From: Pseudomonas viridiflava
GTDB taxonomy: Bacteria; Pseudomonadota; Gammaproteobacteria; Pseudomonadales; Pseudomonadaceae
DNA: 64,000 nucleotides
Direction: 5' to 3'
NCBI RefSeq assembly: GCF_900590885.1
Contig: NZ_UUON01000048.1
Coordinates: forward strand, 62,001-126,000
This document shows, piece after piece, positions 46,461 through 55,364 of this stretch. Position numbers and translations under genes: made by a program. Within the stretch, counting starts at the first letter, position 1; each line of letters begins with the position of its first letter. The notes below the pieces were generated by a model, which did no database searches, was not told the origin of the DNA, and was given only the letters and a program-made list of their open reading frames with translations.

Positions 46461-48079
46461 TCACTCATATCCAACTCCGCCAACACCTCCCTCAATACGT
46501 CATCACCAATCTGGTGATGACGGCTCAAGCTGTACAACTCCAGGCGCTGCGCGCGCAAGGCCTTGAGCCGCAATTTGCGTTCAAGCAGGTCCATCTGCTG
46601 CGCCAGGGCCTGGGCTTCGGCGGAGTCGTTGAACACGTCCAACTGATGGCGATATTCCGACATCAACCGCGCTTTCAGCTCGGCGGCCAGCGCGGCCTGG
46701 GCGGCGTCCGGGGTTTCGGCGCCTGCAGGTTCCTCGGTTTCAAGGGCGTGGATGGCCGCCACGGCGGTTTTTTTCCAGGCTTCGCGCACTTCGTTATGGC
46801 GTTTCTCATCCGGGCTTTTTTCGATGCCCCGCAACAGCAACGGCAGCGCGATGCAGGCGGCGATCAACGACAACAGAATCACACCGGCCGCAATGAAGAT
46901 CAGCAAGTCGCGCTCGGGGAAGTCCTGGCCAGGCGCCAGCAGCAAAGGCACCGACATCACACCCGCCAGGGTCACCGCCCCGCGTACACCGCCCACCGTC
47001 AGCAGCCAGCAGGAGCGTGCCGTCGGCACCAGGGTCAGCTCACTTTTCCCACGAATCCGGCGTAACAAACCCGACAGCCGCCAGATGCTTTGCACCCAGA
47101 TAAAGCGCAACACCACCAGTACCAGGAAGATCGCCACGACATCCAGGCAGCGGTACAACAGGGTCGGCCACAACGTCGGTTCATGGCTGACCACGGCCTT
47201 GATGATGTCCGGCAGTTGCAGGCCCAGCAGCAGGAAGATCAGGCCATTGAAGGCAAATTCCAGCAACCCCCACACGCTGCGGTTAAGCAGGCGCGTGCTG
47301 GTCTGGCGGGGCAGCAGGTCGAGCCAGCTTTGCATCATGCCGGCGGCCACCGCCGATAGAATGCCCGAGGCGCCCAAGCGCTCAGCCAATACGTACGCGG
47401 CAAACGGCAGCAGCAACATGAACACCACGTGGGTGGCAGGGTCGTCCCAACCCCGCGCGATCATCCAGGCCCGCAGGCGGCCCACCAGCCAGCTCAGGGC
47501 CACGCCCACCGCCAGGCCACCCACGGCCACCAGCACAAAGGTCAGGCTGGCGTCTGCCAGGGAAAACACCCCGGTCAACGCCGCCGCCAGGGCGAACTTG
47601 AACGTTACCAGGCCCGATGCATCGTTCATCAAGGCCTCACCCTGGAGCATATGCATCAGCGGCGTCGGCAAGCGGTTCTGGGAAATCGCCGACACCGCCA
47701 CGGCATCCGTCGGCGACAACACGGCCGCAAGGGCGAAGGCCACCGGCAGCGGGATCGTAGGCAATATCCAATGAATGAAGTAACCGGCGCCCACCACGGT
47801 GAACAGCACCAGCCCTACGGCCAGGGTGAGGATCGGCCCGCGCAGCTTCCACAACTCACGCTTGGGCATGCGCCAGCCATCGGAAAACAGCAGCGGCGGC
47901 AGGAACAGAAACAGAAACAGCTCCGGATCCAGCGCCACGTGCAGCCCCAGCGTGGGCCAGGCCAGCAAGGCGCCGGCGGCGATCTGCACCAGCGGTAACG
48001 GCAGAGGAATGACACGCCCGACCAGACGCGAAACGCTGACCAGCATCAGCAGGATAAGAACGGTATAGGCGGTTTGCAT
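46436..48079 (-). CDS. CPA1-family Na+/H+ antiporter
   Basis: I chose the ATG at 48077-48079 (547 residues, MQTAYTVLILLML), because a longer reading puts charged residues before the first helix. About twelve hydrophobic segments fill residues 1-410, with the CPA1 ion-site region ALSPTDAVAVSA-like (VLSPTDAVAVSAI) and GEALMNDASGLV. A roughly 130-residue C-terminal cytoplasmic tail rich in Ala, Glu, Leu and Arg is predicted to be helical. It probably exchanges Na+ or K+ for H+. It stands alone, convergent with dapC. Confidence 0.9.
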   Translation of the reverse strand: MQTAYTVLILLMLVSVSRLVGRVIPLPLPLVQIAAGALLAWPTLGLHVALDPELFLFLFLPPLLFSDGWRMPKRELWKLRGPILTLAVGLVLFTVVGAGYFIHWILPTIPLPVAFALAAVLSPTDAVAVSAISQNRLPTPLMHMLQGEALMNDASGLVTFKFALAAALTGVFSLADASLTFVLVAVGGLAVGVALSWLVGRLRAWMIARGWDDPATHVVFMLLLPFAAYVLAERLGASGILSAVAAGMMQSWLDLLPRQTSTRLLNRSVWGLLEFAFNGLIFLLLGLQLPDIIKAVVSHEPTLWPTLLYRCLDVVAIFLVLVVLRFIWVQSIWRLSGLLRRIRGKSELTLVPTARSCWLLTVGGVRGAVTLAGVMSVPLLLAPGQDFPERDLLIFIAAGVILLSLIAACIALPLLLRGIEKSPDEKRHNEVREAWKKTAVAAIHALETEEPAGAETPDAAQAALAAELKARLMSEYRHQLDVFNDSAEAQALAQQMDLLERKLRLKALRAQRLELYSLSRHHQIGDDVLREVLAELDMSEANLGHLK

Positions 48080-48294
48080 AAAGCGGGTTTCCCGGACAAT
48101 CGACTTGCTACGACACACATCTGGCAACAACTCGCCGTTGAAGTGCCATATTACCCGGCTATGTTACCTGCCTGGCTGCCAGCGGGCTTTTGCACATAAG
48201 TCGCACGACAGCATGACGATGCGGCACCAGAGGCCGCTGGTCGTGGCATAATCCGTGACCTTTAACTTTCATCCGTCCAAAGGGGGGCAATTCC

Positions 48295-48657
48295 TTGACC
48301 GCTTCAAGCAAAACCTTGCACCTTTTCGGCATCAAAGCCTGCGACACCATGAAAAAGGCGCGCACCTGGCTCGATGAGCACGCAGTGAGCTATGAGTTCC
48401 ACGACTACAAAACGGCCGGTATCGACCGCGAACACTTGACCCAATGGTGCAACGAGCACGGTTGGCAGGTGGTTTTGAACCGTGCGGGCACCACCTTTCG
48501 CAAACTCGAAGACGAACGCAAAGCCGATCTCGATCAGTCGAAAGCCATTGAATTGATGCTCGCGCAACCTTCGATGATCAAGCGCCCGGTGCTTGATCTC
48601 GGTGACAGAACCCTGATTGGCTTCAAGCCAGATAGTTATTCGGCGGCCCTCAAGTAG
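48295..48657 (+). CDS. ArsC/Spx-like (YffB-type) thiol reductase
   Basis: This 120-residue thioredoxin-fold protein of the ArsC family has a single active Cys in GIKACDTMKKA (C16). YffB-type members are thought to be glutathione-dependent thiol reductases rather than true arsenate reductases. The start is a TTG at 48295 with GGGGGG 7 bp upstream; no ATG fits, as the first Met lies past the active Cys. It precedes dapD by 32 bp and is commonly beside it in pseudomonads. Confidence 0.88.
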   Translation: MTASSKTLHLFGIKACDTMKKARTWLDEHAVSYEFHDYKTAGIDREHLTQWCNEHGWQVVLNRAGTTFRKLEDERKADLDQSKAIELMLAQPSMIKRPVLDLGDRTLIGFKPDSYSAALK

Positions 48658-48689
48658 GCCAGCCATTCCATTTTTGTAGAGGTAACAGC

Positions 48690-49724
48690 ATGTCCAATTC
48701 CCTGTTCAGCCTGGGCTTCGGCGTCGGCACTCAGAACCGCCAAGGTGCTTGGCTGGAAGTGTTTTACGCACAACCGTTGCTCAACCCGTCGGCTGAAATC
48801 GTCGCAGCCATCGCGCCGATCCTCGGTTACAGCGAAGGCAACCAGGCCATCACTTTCACCGTGACCCAGGCCCTGCAACTGGCTGACGCACTTAAAGGTG
48901 TCGACGCCGCCCAAGCCGCGCTGCTGAGCCGCCTGGCCGAAAGCCACACGCCGCTGGTCGCGACCCTGCTGGCCGAAGACGCCGCACTGACTTCCACGCC
49001 TGAGGCCTACCTCAAGCTGCACCTGCTCTCCCATCGCCTGGTCAAGCCGCACGGCCTGAGCCTGGCCGGTGTGTTCCCACAGCTGCCGAACGTGGCCTGG
49101 ACCAGCCAGGGCGCAATCGACATCAGCGAACTGGCCGAACGCCAGCTGGAAGCCCGCCTGCGTGGCGAGCTGCTGGAAGTGTTCTCGGTGGACAAGTTCC
49201 CGAAAATGACCGACTACGTGGTCCCGGCCGGCGTGCGCATCGCTGACGCCGCACGTCTGCGCCTGGGTGCTTATGTTGGCGAAGGCACCACCGTGATGCA
49301 CGAAGGCTTCGTCAACTTCAACGCCGGCACCGAAGGCCCGGGCATGATCGAAGGCCGTGTGTCGGCTGGCGTGTTCGTGGGCAAGGGCTCGGACCTGGGC
49401 GGCGGTTGCTCCACCATGGGCACCCTGTCGGGCGGCGGCAACATCGTGATCAAGGTCGGCGAAGGCTGCCTGATCGGCGCCAATGCCGGTATCGGCATCC
49501 CGTTGGGCGACCGCAACACCGTGGAATCGGGCCTGTACGTCACCGCGGGGACCAAGGTTGCGCTGCTGGACGAGAAAAACCAGCTGGTCAAAGTGGTCAA
49601 GGCGCGTGAACTGGCCGGCCAACCGGACCTGCTGTTCCGTCGTAACTCCGAGACCGGTGCCGTGGAGTGCAAAACCCACAAATCGGCCATCGAACTGAAC
49701 GAAGCGCTGCACGCTCACAACTAA
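48690..49724 (+). CDS. dapD: 2,3,4,5-tetrahydropyridine-2,6-dicarboxylate N-succinyltransferase
   Basis: This 344-residue protein is the longer DapD type found in Pseudomonas. It succinylates tetrahydrodipicolinate on the way to diaminopimelate and lysine. The C-terminal half has the left-handed beta-helix repeats (VGEGTTVMHEGFVNFNAG, and later GSDLGGGCSTMGTLSGGG). The N-terminal domain (about 1-160) is typical of this subfamily. It is followed by a 9-bp stem-loop and csdA. Confidence 0.96.
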   Translation: MSNSLFSLGFGVGTQNRQGAWLEVFYAQPLLNPSAEIVAAIAPILGYSEGNQAITFTVTQALQLADALKGVDAAQAALLSRLAESHTPLVATLLAEDAALTSTPEAYLKLHLLSHRLVKPHGLSLAGVFPQLPNVAWTSQGAIDISELAERQLEARLRGELLEVFSVDKFPKMTDYVVPAGVRIADAARLRLGAYVGEGTTVMHEGFVNFNAGTEGPGMIEGRVSAGVFVGKGSDLGGGCSTMGTLSGGGNIVIKVGEGCLIGANAGIGIPLGDRNTVESGLYVTAGTKVALLDEKNQLVKVVKARELAGQPDLLFRRNSETGAVECKTHKSAIELNEALHAHN

Positions 49725-49743
49725 GCAGCCACTCGATGCCACT

Positions 49744-49775
49744 AGCGGGCCGTGCCTTCCGGGGTGCGGCCCGCT
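49744..49775. other. 9-bp stem-loop between dapD and csdA
   Basis: AGCGGGCCG (49744-49752) pairs with CGGCCCGCT (49767-49775). No T-run follows. It starts 19 bp past the dapD stop and ends 19 bp before the csdA ATG, where the usual ribosome-binding site is weak. Confidence 0.55.
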
Positions 49776-49794
49776 TATACGAGTCTTGATCACC

Positions 49795-51000
49795 ATGCTT
49801 GTGCCCTCCCCCTGGCGCGCCGATTTTCCGGCCATCGCCACCCTGCAACGGCAAGACCAGACCTACCTGGACAACGCCGCCACCACGCAAAAACCTCAAG
49901 CCCTGCTGGATGCGATCTGCCATTACTACGCCAATGGCGCAGCCAATGTGCACCGTGCCCAGCATCTGCCGGGCGCCCATGCGACCCAGGCGTTTGAAGA
50001 CAGTCGCAGCAAGGTCGCGCAGTGGTTGAATGCAGGTGACAGCGGGCAGATCGTGTTTACCCACGGCGCAACCTCTGCGCTGAACCTCCTGGCCTATGGC
50101 CTTGAGCACTTATTCAATGCGGGCGATGAGATTGCCATCAGCGCCCTGGAACACCACGCCAACCTGCTGCCCTGGCAGCAACTGGCCAAACGTCGCGCGC
50201 TGACGCTGGTGGTATTGCCACTGGGTGACGACGGCGTGATCGACCTGCACGCCGCCGCCGAGCTGATCGGCCCGCGTACGCGCCTGCTGGCGGTGAGCCA
50301 GCTGTCCAACGTGCTGGGCGCCTGGCAACCGCTGGAGGCCTTGCTGGCGATGGCCCGGGCACACGGCGCCCTGACGGTGGTGGATGGCGCCCAAGGCATC
50401 GTGCATGGCCGCCACGATGTGCAGGCGCTGGGCTGCGACTTTTACGTGTTTTCCAGCCACAAACTCTACGGCCCGGACGGCGTGGGCGTGCTGTTTGGCC
50501 GCAACGAAGCCCTGCACCACCTGCGCCACTGGCAGTTCGGCGGCGAGATGGTGCAGCAGGCCGACTACCACAGCGCGAGCTTTCGCCCGGCGCCGCTGGG
50601 TTTCGAGGCCGGCACGCCGCCGATTGCCAGCGTGATCGGCCTGGGCGCCAGCCTGGATTACCTGAGTTCGCTGGATCAGCACGCGGTGGTTGCCCATGAG
50701 GCGGCGTTGCATGACTACCTGCTGCGCGGGCTCAAAGCGCGCAATGGCGTGCACGTGCTGGGTTCGCCGCAGGTGGCGCTGGTCAGTTTTGTGGTCGAGG
50801 GCGTGCACAACGCCGACCTCGCGCACCTGCTGACCGAGCAAGGCATTGCCGTGCGCGCCGGCCATCACTGCGCGATGCCGCTGTTAAAGGCGATGAATCT
50901 GTCGGGGGCAATCCGTGTGTCCCTGGCGCTGTACAACGATTCCGATGACTTGGAGCGTTTTTTTGAAGCGCTGGATCAGGCACTGGATATGTTGCGATGA
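49795..51000 (+). CDS. csdA: Cysteine desulfurase (SufS/CsdA type)
   Basis: I chose the ATG at 49795 (401 residues, MLVPSPWRADFPAIA); a TTG 9 bp upstream is possible. This PLP enzyme takes sulfur from cysteine. The PLP Lys lies in FSSHKLYGPDGVG (about K222) and the persulfide Cys in RAGHHCAMPL (about C358), with the short loop typical of group II desulfurases. Its stop overlaps the start of the SufE-like partner gene by 4 bp. With the nearby tcdA gene this resembles the CSD system (CsdA-CsdE-CsdL) of E. coli, with csdL/tcdA on the other strand. Confidence 0.93.
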   Translation: MLVPSPWRADFPAIATLQRQDQTYLDNAATTQKPQALLDAICHYYANGAANVHRAQHLPGAHATQAFEDSRSKVAQWLNAGDSGQIVFTHGATSALNLLAYGLEHLFNAGDEIAISALEHHANLLPWQQLAKRRALTLVVLPLGDDGVIDLHAAAELIGPRTRLLAVSQLSNVLGAWQPLEALLAMARAHGALTVVDGAQGIVHGRHDVQALGCDFYVFSSHKLYGPDGVGVLFGRNEALHHLRHWQFGGEMVQQADYHSASFRPAPLGFEAGTPPIASVIGLGASLDYLSSLDQHAVVAHEAALHDYLLRGLKARNGVHVLGSPQVALVSFVVEGVHNADLAHLLTEQGIAVRAGHHCAMPLLKAMNLSGAIRVSLALYNDSDDLERFFEALDQALDMLR

Positions 51001-51440
51001 TCCTGCCGGTAGATGCAGCCGCCGCGCTGGAAGCCTTCCAGGCTGTCGGTAGCTGGGAACAACGCGCGCGGATGCTGATGCAATGGGGCGAACGGCTGCC
51101 GGTGTTGGCCGATGATGAAAAGGTCGACGCCAACCTGGTGCAGGGCTGCGAGAGCCTGGTGTGGCTGGTGGGGCGTTTGCACGACGGCCATTGGCAGTTT
51201 GCCGCCAGCAGCGAGGCGCGGATGATTCGTGGGCTGGTGGCGCTGCTGCTGGCGCGGGTCAATGGGTTGTCGGCGGCCCAGTTGCAGGCGGTGGATTTGC
51301 CGGAATGGTTCAATCAGTTGGGGCTTTCCCGCCAACTATCACCGTCGCGCAGCAATGGCCTGAATGCCGTCTTGCAGCGCATGCAAGACCTATGTGGGAG
51401 GGGGCTTGCCCCCGATGGCGTTGGATCAGCAACAAATTAG
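50997..51440 (+). CDS. csdE: SufE/CsdE sulfur acceptor with a REPIN-encoded C-terminus
   Basis: This 147-residue SufE-fold protein accepts sulfur from CsdA through its Cys, C51 in VQGCESLVWL. It overlaps csdA by 4 bp. The last 15 or so residues (CGRGLAPDGVGSATN) and the stop codon are encoded by the left unit and middle of a REPIN that starts at 51392. The normal family end would be near residue 131. The element seems to have inserted at the 3' end and replaced the native stop, adding a tail unlikely to harm the fold. Confidence 0.92.
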   Translation: MILPVDAAAALEAFQAVGSWEQRARMLMQWGERLPVLADDEKVDANLVQGCESLVWLVGRLHDGHWQFAASSEARMIRGLVALLLARVNGLSAAQLQAVDLPEWFNQLGLSRQLSPSRSNGLNAVLQRMQDLCGRGLAPDGVGSATN

Positions 51441-51482
51441 CTGACTGATACACCGCTATCGGGGGCAAGCCCCCTCCCACAT
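51392..51482. repeat. REPIN copy D, overlapping the end of csdE
   Basis: A paired inverted REP with standard ends. The csdE frame runs 49 bases into it and stops at TAG 51438-51440 in its middle. It is nearly identical to copy F (four differences in 91 bp). It lies between the convergent csdE and tcdA genes. Confidence 0.95.
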
Positions 51483-51507
51483 TTGGATCTATGTTCGGCA
51501 GTGAGAT

Positions 51508-52317
51508 CTAGGTGGGCTTGACCCGATCGGAGGGCCTGCGCACCCCGGCCACTATCTTGTCCACTGCCTTGGTCGCCGCCACCATGCCGAAGGTGGCGGT
51601 CACCATCATCACCGCGCCAAACCCGCCGGCGCAGTCCAGCTTGACCCCATCCCCGACAAAACTTTTCTGCAAACAGATGCTGCCGTCCGGCTTGGGATAG
51701 CGCAGTTGCTCGGTGGAAAACACGCACGGCACGCTGTAATGGCGGGTCACGGTGCGGGAGAAGTTGTAGTCGCGGCGCAAGGTGGAGCGCACTTTCGAGG
51801 CCAGCGGGTCATTGAAGGTGCGGTTCAGGTCGCAGACCTGGATCAGCGTCGGGTCGATCTGCCCGCCGGCGCCGCCGGTGGTGATGATCTGGATCTTGCG
51901 GCGCTTGCACCAGGCGATCAGCGCGGCCTTGGCGTTAACCGCGTCGATGCAGTCAATCACGCAATCGATGTTGGGCGTGATGTATTCGGCCATGGTGTCG
52001 CGGGTCACGAAGTCGGCCACGGCATGCACCGTGCAGTCCGGGTTGATGCCGCGCAGGCGCTCGGCCATCACTTCGACCTTGGGCTTGCCCACGGTGCTGT
52101 CCAGAGCGTGCAGTTGGCGGTTGCTGTTGCTGACGCAGACATCGTCCAGGTCAAACAGTGAAATTTCGCCCACCCCGCAGCGGGCGATGGCTTCCGCCGC
52201 CCACGAGCCTACGCCGCCGACGCCGACGATCGCCACATGCGCCGCTTTCAAGCGTTCCAGGCCTTCAATGCCATACAAGCGGGCGACGCCTGCAAACCGC
52301 GGATCTTCTGTGCTCAT
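51508..52317 (-). CDS. tcdA: tRNA threonylcarbamoyladenosine dehydratase
   Basis: I chose the ATG at 52315-52317 (269 residues, MSTEDPRFAG). This E1-like (ThiF/MoeB) enzyme uses ATP to cyclise t6A37 of tRNAs to ct6A. The nucleotide-binding loop GVGGVGSWAAEA is at about 33-44, followed by the DLDDV and NSNRQ segments. In E. coli the same gene (csdL) forms a unit with csdA and csdE, and CsdA-CsdE sulfur relay supports it; here it is convergent with that pair across a REPIN. Confidence 0.94.
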   Translation of the reverse strand: MSTEDPRFAGVARLYGIEGLERLKAAHVAIVGVGGVGSWAAEAIARCGVGEISLFDLDDVCVSNSNRQLHALDSTVGKPKVEVMAERLRGINPDCTVHAVADFVTRDTMAEYITPNIDCVIDCIDAVNAKAALIAWCKRRKIQIITTGGAGGQIDPTLIQVCDLNRTFNDPLASKVRSTLRRDYNFSRTVTRHYSVPCVFSTEQLRYPKPDGSICLQKSFVGDGVKLDCAGGFGAVMMVTATFGMVAATKAVDKIVAGVRRPSDRVKPT

Positions 52318-52534
52318 GACCAATACCCCAAAAACCGGCGCGCATTATGGACTACGCAGCGACAAGTTCGAAGCTTCCAGCTACAAGTAAAGAACTTAGA
52401 TGGCCTTTCGCTGACTAACGTCCGGCTTTTCTCTGTCTGCTGTACGCTCAGGGAAGGGCCGGTGTAGGATGCGCGCCGTTCGGCGTAGGCCGACACCTCT
52501 GTTCGTTCCACACCCTTTGGAACCCGAAATAGCC

Positions 52535-55126
52535 ATGTCATCGCGTAAATTTGGACTCAACCTGGTGGTAGTGCTGGCAATTGCCGCGCTGTTCACCGGC
52601 TTCTGGGCGCTGATCAACCGCCCGGTCACCACCCCCAACTGGCCCGAGCAGATCTCCGGTTTTTCCTACTCACCGTTCCAGCAGGGCCAGTACCCGCAGA
52701 AAAACCAGTTCCCGACTGACGAGCAGATGCGCCAGGACCTGGCGATCATGAGCAAGCTGACGGACAACATCCGTACCTACTCGGTCGACGGCACACTGGG
52801 CGATATCCCCAAGCTGGCCGAAGAGTTCGGCCTGCGGGTGACCCTGGGGATCTGGATCAGCCCGGACCTGGAGCGCAACGAGCGTGAAATCCAGCGCGCC
52901 ATCGAAATCGCCAACAACTCGCGCAGTGTGGTGCGGGTGGTGGTCGGGAACGAAGCCGTGTTCCGTAAGGACATCACGCCTGAAGCACTGATCGTGCTGC
53001 TGGACCGCGTGCGCGCCGCCGTGAAAGTGCCGGTAACGACATCCGAGCAATGGGACATCTGGGAAAAGAACCCACAACTGGCCAAGCACGTCGACCTGAT
53101 CGCCGCGCACATCCTGCCGTTCTGGGAATATATTCCGATGGACAAGGCCGGCCAGTACGTACTCGACCGCGCCAAGGATCTGAAAAAACTGTTCCCGAAA
53201 AAACCGCTGTTGCTGTCGGAAGTTGGCTGGCCGAGCAACGGACGTATGCGCGGGGGTAATGAAACGTCGCCGGCAGACCAGGCGATTTACCTGCGCACGC
53301 TGGTCAACAAGCTCAACCGTCAGGGCTACAACTACTTCGTGATCGAAGCGTTCGACCAGCCGTGGAAAGTCAGTGACGAAGGTTCGGCAGGCGCTTACTG
53401 GGGTGTATTCAACGGCGCACGCCAGCAGAAATTCAACTTCGAAGGCCCGGTAGTCGCGATCCCGCAATGGCGCGTGCTGGCGATCGGCTCGGTGGTGCTG
53501 GCGCTGCTGTCCCTGACCCTGCTGATGATCGATGGCTCGGCCCTGCGTCAGCGTGGCCGTACCTTCCTGACCTTTATCGCATTCCTCTGCGGCTCGGTAT
53601 TGGTGTGGATCGGCTACGACTACAGCCAGCAATACAGCACCTGGTTCAGCGTGACCGTGGGGATCCTGCTGGCACTCGGCGCATTGGGCGTGTTTATCGT
53701 GTTGCTGACCGAAGCCCACGAATTGGCCGAAGCGGTCTGGACCCACAAGCGCCGGCGTGAATTCCTGCCGGTTGAAGGGGATTCGGACTACCGCCCGAAA
53801 GTGTCGATCCATGTGCCGTGCTACAACGAGCCGCCAGAGATGGTCAAGCAGACCCTCGACGCCATGGCCGCCCTCGATTACCCGGACTATGAAGTCCTGA
53901 TCATCGACAACAACACCAAGGACCCTGCGGTGTGGGAGCCGGTACGCGACTACTGCGAAACCCTCGGCCCGCGCTTCAAGTTCTTCCACGTCGCGCCCCT
54001 GGCCGGTTTCAAGGGCGGCGCGCTGAACTACCTGATCCCGCACACCGCCAAGGATGCCGAAGTGATCGCGGTGATCGACTCGGACTACTGCGTGTCGCCC
54101 AACTGGCTCAAGCACATGGTGCCGCACTTCGCCGACCCGAAAATCGCCGTGGTGCAGTCGCCGCAGGATTACCGCGACCAGAACGAAAGCACCTTCAAGA
54201 AGCTCTGCTACGCCGAATACAAAGGCTTCTTCCATATCGGCATGGTCACCCGCAACGACCGCGACGCGATCATCCAGCACGGCACCATGACCATGACCCG
54301 CCGCTCGGTGCTCGAAGAACTGGGCTGGGCCGACTGGTGCATCTGCGAAGACGCCGAACTGGGCCTACGGGTATTCGAGAAAGGCCTGTCGGCCGCGTAT
54401 TACCACGACAGCTACGGCAAAGGCCTGATGCCGGATACCTTTATCGACTTCAAGAAACAGCGTTTCCGCTGGGCCTACGGTGCGATCCAGATCATCAAGC
54501 GTCACACCGCCAGCCTGCTGCGCGGCAAGGACACCGAGCTGACCCGTGGCCAGCGCTACCACTTCCTCGCGGGCTGGTTGCCGTGGGTGGCGGACGGCAT
54601 GAACATCTTCTTCACCGTCGGCGCCTTGTTGTGGTCGGCGGCGATGATCATCGTGCCAACGCGGGTCGACCCGCCGTTGCTGATTTTCGCAATCCCGCCG
54701 TTGGCGTTGTTCGTGTTCAAGGTCGGCAAGATCATCTTCCTGTACCGCCGCGCCGTGGGCGTTAACCTCAAGGATGCGTTCTGCGCGGCGCTGGCCGGGC
54801 TGGCGTTGTCGCACACCATCGCCAAGGCGGTGCTGTATGGCTTCTTCACCACCAGCATTCCGTTCTTTCGTACACCGAAAAACGCCGATAACCACGGCTT
54901 CTGGGTGGCGATTTCCGAAGCGCGCGAAGAGATGTTCATCATGCTGCTGTTGTGGGGCGCGGCACTGGGGATCTACCTGGTGCAGGGCTTGCCGAGCAAT
55001 GACATCCGCTTCTGGGTGGTGATGCTGCTGGTGCAATCGCTGCCGTATGTGGCGGCGTTGATCATGGCTTTCCTGTCGTCGCTGCCTAAACCCGCGCCCG
55101 CGCCGGAACCCGCGCCCGCCGCGTAA
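52535..55126 (+). CDS. ndvB: NdvB-like glucan synthase: GH17-like domain plus GT2 glycosyltransferase
   Basis: I chose the ATG at 52535 (863 residues, MSSRKFGLNLVV). The order is: a membrane helix (about 8-28), a GH17-like domain (about 45-290) with its likely acid Glu in VVGNEAVF and nucleophile Glu in SEVGWPSNG, membrane helices (about 310-400), a cytoplasmic GT2 domain beginning VSIHVPCYNEPP with the DSD motif near 514 and the Q-x-x-R-W-type QRFRW near 643, and further helices. It matches the P. aeruginosa ndvB product, which makes cyclic beta-1,3-glucans tied to biofilm antibiotic tolerance; as there, dapE follows. A Pro/Ala tail ends the protein. Confidence 0.88.
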   Translation: MSSRKFGLNLVVVLAIAALFTGFWALINRPVTTPNWPEQISGFSYSPFQQGQYPQKNQFPTDEQMRQDLAIMSKLTDNIRTYSVDGTLGDIPKLAEEFGLRVTLGIWISPDLERNEREIQRAIEIANNSRSVVRVVVGNEAVFRKDITPEALIVLLDRVRAAVKVPVTTSEQWDIWEKNPQLAKHVDLIAAHILPFWEYIPMDKAGQYVLDRAKDLKKLFPKKPLLLSEVGWPSNGRMRGGNETSPADQAIYLRTLVNKLNRQGYNYFVIEAFDQPWKVSDEGSAGAYWGVFNGARQQKFNFEGPVVAIPQWRVLAIGSVVLALLSLTLLMIDGSALRQRGRTFLTFIAFLCGSVLVWIGYDYSQQYSTWFSVTVGILLALGALGVFIVLLTEAHELAEAVWTHKRRREFLPVEGDSDYRPKVSIHVPCYNEPPEMVKQTLDAMAALDYPDYEVLIIDNNTKDPAVWEPVRDYCETLGPRFKFFHVAPLAGFKGGALNYLIPHTAKDAEVIAVIDSDYCVSPNWLKHMVPHFADPKIAVVQSPQDYRDQNESTFKKLCYAEYKGFFHIGMVTRNDRDAIIQHGTMTMTRRSVLEELGWADWCICEDAELGLRVFEKGLSAAYYHDSYGKGLMPDTFIDFKKQRFRWAYGAIQIIKRHTASLLRGKDTELTRGQRYHFLAGWLPWVADGMNIFFTVGALLWSAAMIIVPTRVDPPLLIFAIPPLALFVFKVGKIIFLYRRAVGVNLKDAFCAALAGLALSHTIAKAVLYGFFTTSIPFFRTPKNADNHGFWVAISEAREEMFIMLLLWGAALGIYLVQGLPSNDIRFWVVMLLVQSLPYVAALIMAFLSSLPKPAPAPEPAPAA

Positions 55127-55146
55127 AAACTTGCGCAATGCACTAA

Positions 55147-55170
55147 ACGGCGGCCTCTGGCCGCCGTTTT
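55147..55170 (+). terminator. Intrinsic terminator after ndvB
   Basis: ACGGCGGCC and GGCCGCCGT pair around a short loop and end in TTTT. It lies 21 bp past the ndvB stop. Confidence 0.85.
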
Positions 55171-55220
55171 GCTATAAGATAACGGCCGTTTTGCTAGCCT
55201 TGGCGTCGGCCAATGCTTTG

Positions 55221-55310
55221 TGTGGGAGGGGGCTTGCCCCAGATGGCGGTGGGCCAGTCAACAGCTACAGTGACTGACACTCTGCAATCGAGGGCAAGCC
55301 CCCTCCCACA
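55221..55310. repeat. REPIN copy E
   Basis: A paired inverted REP lies between the ndvB terminator and dapE. The ends are standard, with single changes in both units (CCCCAGAT on the left and CGAGGGC on the right). Confidence 0.9.
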
Positions 55311-55364
55311 CTGAATCTGCACCACCCTGCGTCCTGCGCCCATTACACGCTTCCGGAGTTTTTC

